From Synechococcus sp. M16.1 (GTDB lineage: Bacteria; Cyanobacteriota; Cyanobacteriia; PCC-6307; Cyanobiaceae): 64,000 bases of DNA. Below, piece by piece: positions 62,348 to 64,000 of the stretch. Both the position numbers and the translations under genes were made by a program. Every line of letters starts with the position of its first letter. The stretch's first letter is position 1. Location: assembly GCF_014279895.1 (NCBI RefSeq), contig NZ_CP047954.1:2046001-2110000 (forward strand), read 5' to 3'. The notes below the pieces were generated by a model. It had not been told where the DNA came from. It saw only the letters and a list, made by a program, of their open reading frames with translations, and made no database searches.

Positions 62348-64000
62348 ATGGCGCAGGAGCTCGGGGATTTCATCGAAGCCGCGGGGTTGCTCGAGTACGA
62401 CCCCGCCGCCATCACACGTATCTATGCCGGCCATCCCCAACGGCTGATCCGCCGGCTCTGGCAAACCCTCGTACCCATCGGCCTATTGCTGCTGGGCGTC
62501 GCCTTCGACTGGATCTTCCAGTTGCTGAAGGATGAGGAACGGGCCCGGGCTCGAGCTCGCGAATGCGCTGAGCTTCTCGTGGATCTTGGTCCCGCCTTCA
62601 TCAAGGCCGGCCAGGCCCTCTCCACCCGACCGGACATCGTCCCCCCGCTGCTGCTGGAGGAACTGGCCCAGCTCCAGGACCAACTGCCCGGCTTCGACAG
62701 CGGCCTCGCCATGGCCTGCATCGAGGAAGACCTGGGCGCAGCGGTCGATGACATCTTCGAGCAGCTGGACCGGAAACCGATCTCAGCCGCCTCCTTGGGT
62801 CAGGTGCACAAGGGAACCCTTAAGGGTGGCGCTCGGGTGGCGGTGAAGGTGCAGCGCCCGGGGCTGCGCGAACAGATCACCCTGGATCTGTACATCGTGC
62901 GCAACATCGCCGCCTGGTTGAACAGCAACATCGGATTGATCCGCAGCGACCTCGTCGCCTTGATCGACGAACTGGGGCGACGGGTGTTCGAAGAGATGGA
63001 CTACCTCAACGAGGCCTCGAACGCCGAGACCTTCGCTGAGCTGCACCAACACAACCCTCGCATCGCTGTTCCGACGATCTATCGCAACGCCACCAGCCGC
63101 CGGGTGCTGACGATGGAGTGGATCGATGGCGTCAAGCTCACCAACCTCGATGCGGTTCGCGAGCTCGGTGTGGACCCGGACGACATGGTGGAAGTGGGTG
63201 TGAACTGCAGCCTTCAACAGTTGCTGGAGCATGGCTTCTTCCATGCGGATCCCCACCCCGGCAATCTCCTGGCTTTGGAGGACGGTCGCCTCTGTTATCT
63301 CGACTTCGGGATGATGAGCGAAGTCAGCCGCGAGTCACGAACCGGCTTGATTCAGGCGGTGGTTCATCTGGTGAACCGAAACTTCGGGAAGCTCTCCAAA
63401 GATTTCGTCACCCTGGGATTCCTAGCGGAAGACGTGAACCTGGAACCAATTGTTCCCGCCTTTGAGAAGGTGTTCAGCCAGGCCCTGGAGGCCGGCGTCA
63501 ACCGCATGGATTTCAAAGCGGTCACCGACGACATGTCAGGTGTGATGTACAAATTCCCCTTTCGGGTGCCGCCTTACTACGCCCTGATCATTCGGTCGCT
63601 GGTCACCCTGGAGGGCATCGCCCTGAGTGTGGATCCGAACTTCAAGATCCTCGGTGCTGCCTACCCATACTTCGCCAGGCGACTGATGGAGGATCCCGAT
63701 CCCCAGCTGCGTCAAAGCCTCAAGGAGATGCTGTTCGACGGAGACGCCTTCCGTTGGACCCGTCTGGAAAATCTGGTCTCCAGCGCTGCAAGCCAGGCCC
63801 AGCTGGATCTGGAGGCCTTGCTCGATCAACTGCTCGACTTCCTGTTCTCACCCAAGGCAGGATTGCTTCGGGATCAACTGGTGACCGCCACAGTTGATCG
63901 GCTGGATGCTCTGGGTTGGTCAACGATGCAACGCCTGGGTCGACGCCTCCCCAAACGACTGCAACCATCCGCCATTGGCCAGACACCTCCCGGGCTCTCC
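62348..64000 (+). CDS. ABC1/UbiB-family atypical kinase, 3' end outside window
   Basis: ATG at 62348 (MAQELGDFIEAAGLLEYD). 551 codons are visible without a stop and the family is about 550-620, so little is missing. Motifs: FIKAGQALSTRPD (KxGQ), ISAASLGQVHKG (Ala-rich loop), AVKVQRPG with the Lys, EMDYLNEASNAE, HADPHPGN as catalytic loop and LDFGM as metal-binding Asp. An N-terminal membrane helix (VPIGLLLLGVAFDWIFQLL) is present. Such ABC1 proteins act in quinone or tocopherol metabolism; substrate unknown. Confidence 0.9.
   Translation, partial: MAQELGDFIEAAGLLEYDPAAITRIYAGHPQRLIRRLWQTLVPIGLLLLGVAFDWIFQLLKDEERARARARECAELLVDLGPAFIKAGQALSTRPDIVPPLLLEELAQLQDQLPGFDSGLAMACIEEDLGAAVDDIFEQLDRKPISAASLGQVHKGTLKGGARVAVKVQRPGLREQITLDLYIVRNIAAWLNSNIGLIRSDLVALIDELGRRVFEEMDYLNEASNAETFAELHQHNPRIAVPTIYRNATSRRVLTMEWIDGVKLTNLDAVRELGVDPDDMVEVGVNCSLQQLLEHGFFHADPHPGNLLALEDGRLCYLDFGMMSEVSRESRTGLIQAVVHLVNRNFGKLSKDFVTLGFLAEDVNLEPIVPAFEKVFSQALEAGVNRMDFKAVTDDMSGVMYKFPFRVPPYYALIIRSLVTLEGIALSVDPNFKILGAAYPYFARRLMEDPDPQLRQSLKEMLFDGDAFRWTRLENLVSSAASQAQLDLEALLDQLLDFLFSPKAGLLRDQLVTATVDRLDALGWSTMQRLGRRLPKRLQPSAIGQTPPGLS

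Noticed and set aside
1-64000. tRNA, rRNA, CRISPR arrays, insertion sequences, phage genes
   Set aside because: Looked for and not seen: no tRNA cloverleaf or anticodon arm, no spaced repeats other than the 21-bp coding repeat, no transposase or integrase motifs.

Overview
The window reads as chromosomal DNA of a marine picocyanobacterium, most likely a marine Synechococcus. The grounds are PsbQ, Tic20, a group 2 sigma factor, a sucrose-phosphate synthase and an MFS-type nitrate permease. Also present are a ferredoxin-type nitrate reductase with its NarM partner, and very compact gene packing with many ATGA/TGATG stop-start overlaps. I see no rRNA, tRNA, CRISPR array, insertion sequence, integrase or phage gene. 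Both ends cut a gene: asnB on the left and an ABC1 kinase on the right.

Layout. (1) About 1-4.4 kb, minus strand: a sodium/solute symporter flanked by two tiny ORFs, then an aspartate-carbamoyltransferase-like enzyme and a glutamine-dependent asparagine-synthase-like enzyme. (2) 4.5-7.9 kb, plus strand: the ATP-grasp / alpha-E / transglutaminase trio. (3) 8.4-28.1 kb: a nitrogen-assimilation island. It holds nitrate uptake (nrtP), nitrate reductase (narB, narM) and molybdenum cofactor synthesis (moaA, mobA, moaC, moeA, moaE, moaD, moaB). Siroheme synthesis (cobA, a SirB/CbiX-like chelatase), ferredoxin-nitrite reductase (nirA), a nitrite/formate channel (focA), cyanase (cynS) and a TrpD2-like protein follow. 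Mixed in are a probable exported beta carbonic anhydrase, a HEAT-like protein and several very small genes. (4) 28-64 kb: ordinary core genes (ppk, sigma factor, phytol-kinase-like, DAHP synthase, acnB, ClC channel, radical SAM protein, purU, psbQ, dnaK, aroE, tic20, rpsF, argG, mraY, purT, sps, uvrA, recN, ABC1 kinase).

How it works together. Nitrate enters by NrtP. NarB reduces it, needing the Mo cofactor made by the moa/mob/moe genes around it and assisted by NarM. NirA then reduces nitrite to ammonium, needing siroheme made through CobA and the SirB-like chelatase. FocA handles nitrite, and CynS turns cyanate plus bicarbonate into ammonium and CO2. Two exact GTA-N8-TAC boxes (before nirA and before the TrpD2-like gene) fit control by NtcA. 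Several weaker GTT-N8-TAC boxes lie in other intergenic gaps, but that pattern is common by chance.

Most worth following up: the carbamoyltransferase-like gene that keeps the carbamoyl-phosphate site but has lost the aspartate-binding Arg and Gln and sits next to asnB; a small hairpin with a constant core and a changing outer helix in the leaders of nrtP and nirA and after nirA; two genes that seem to start at CTG; and unlisted small ORFs inside the nitrogen island. Functions are inferred from remembered family motifs; no database search was run.
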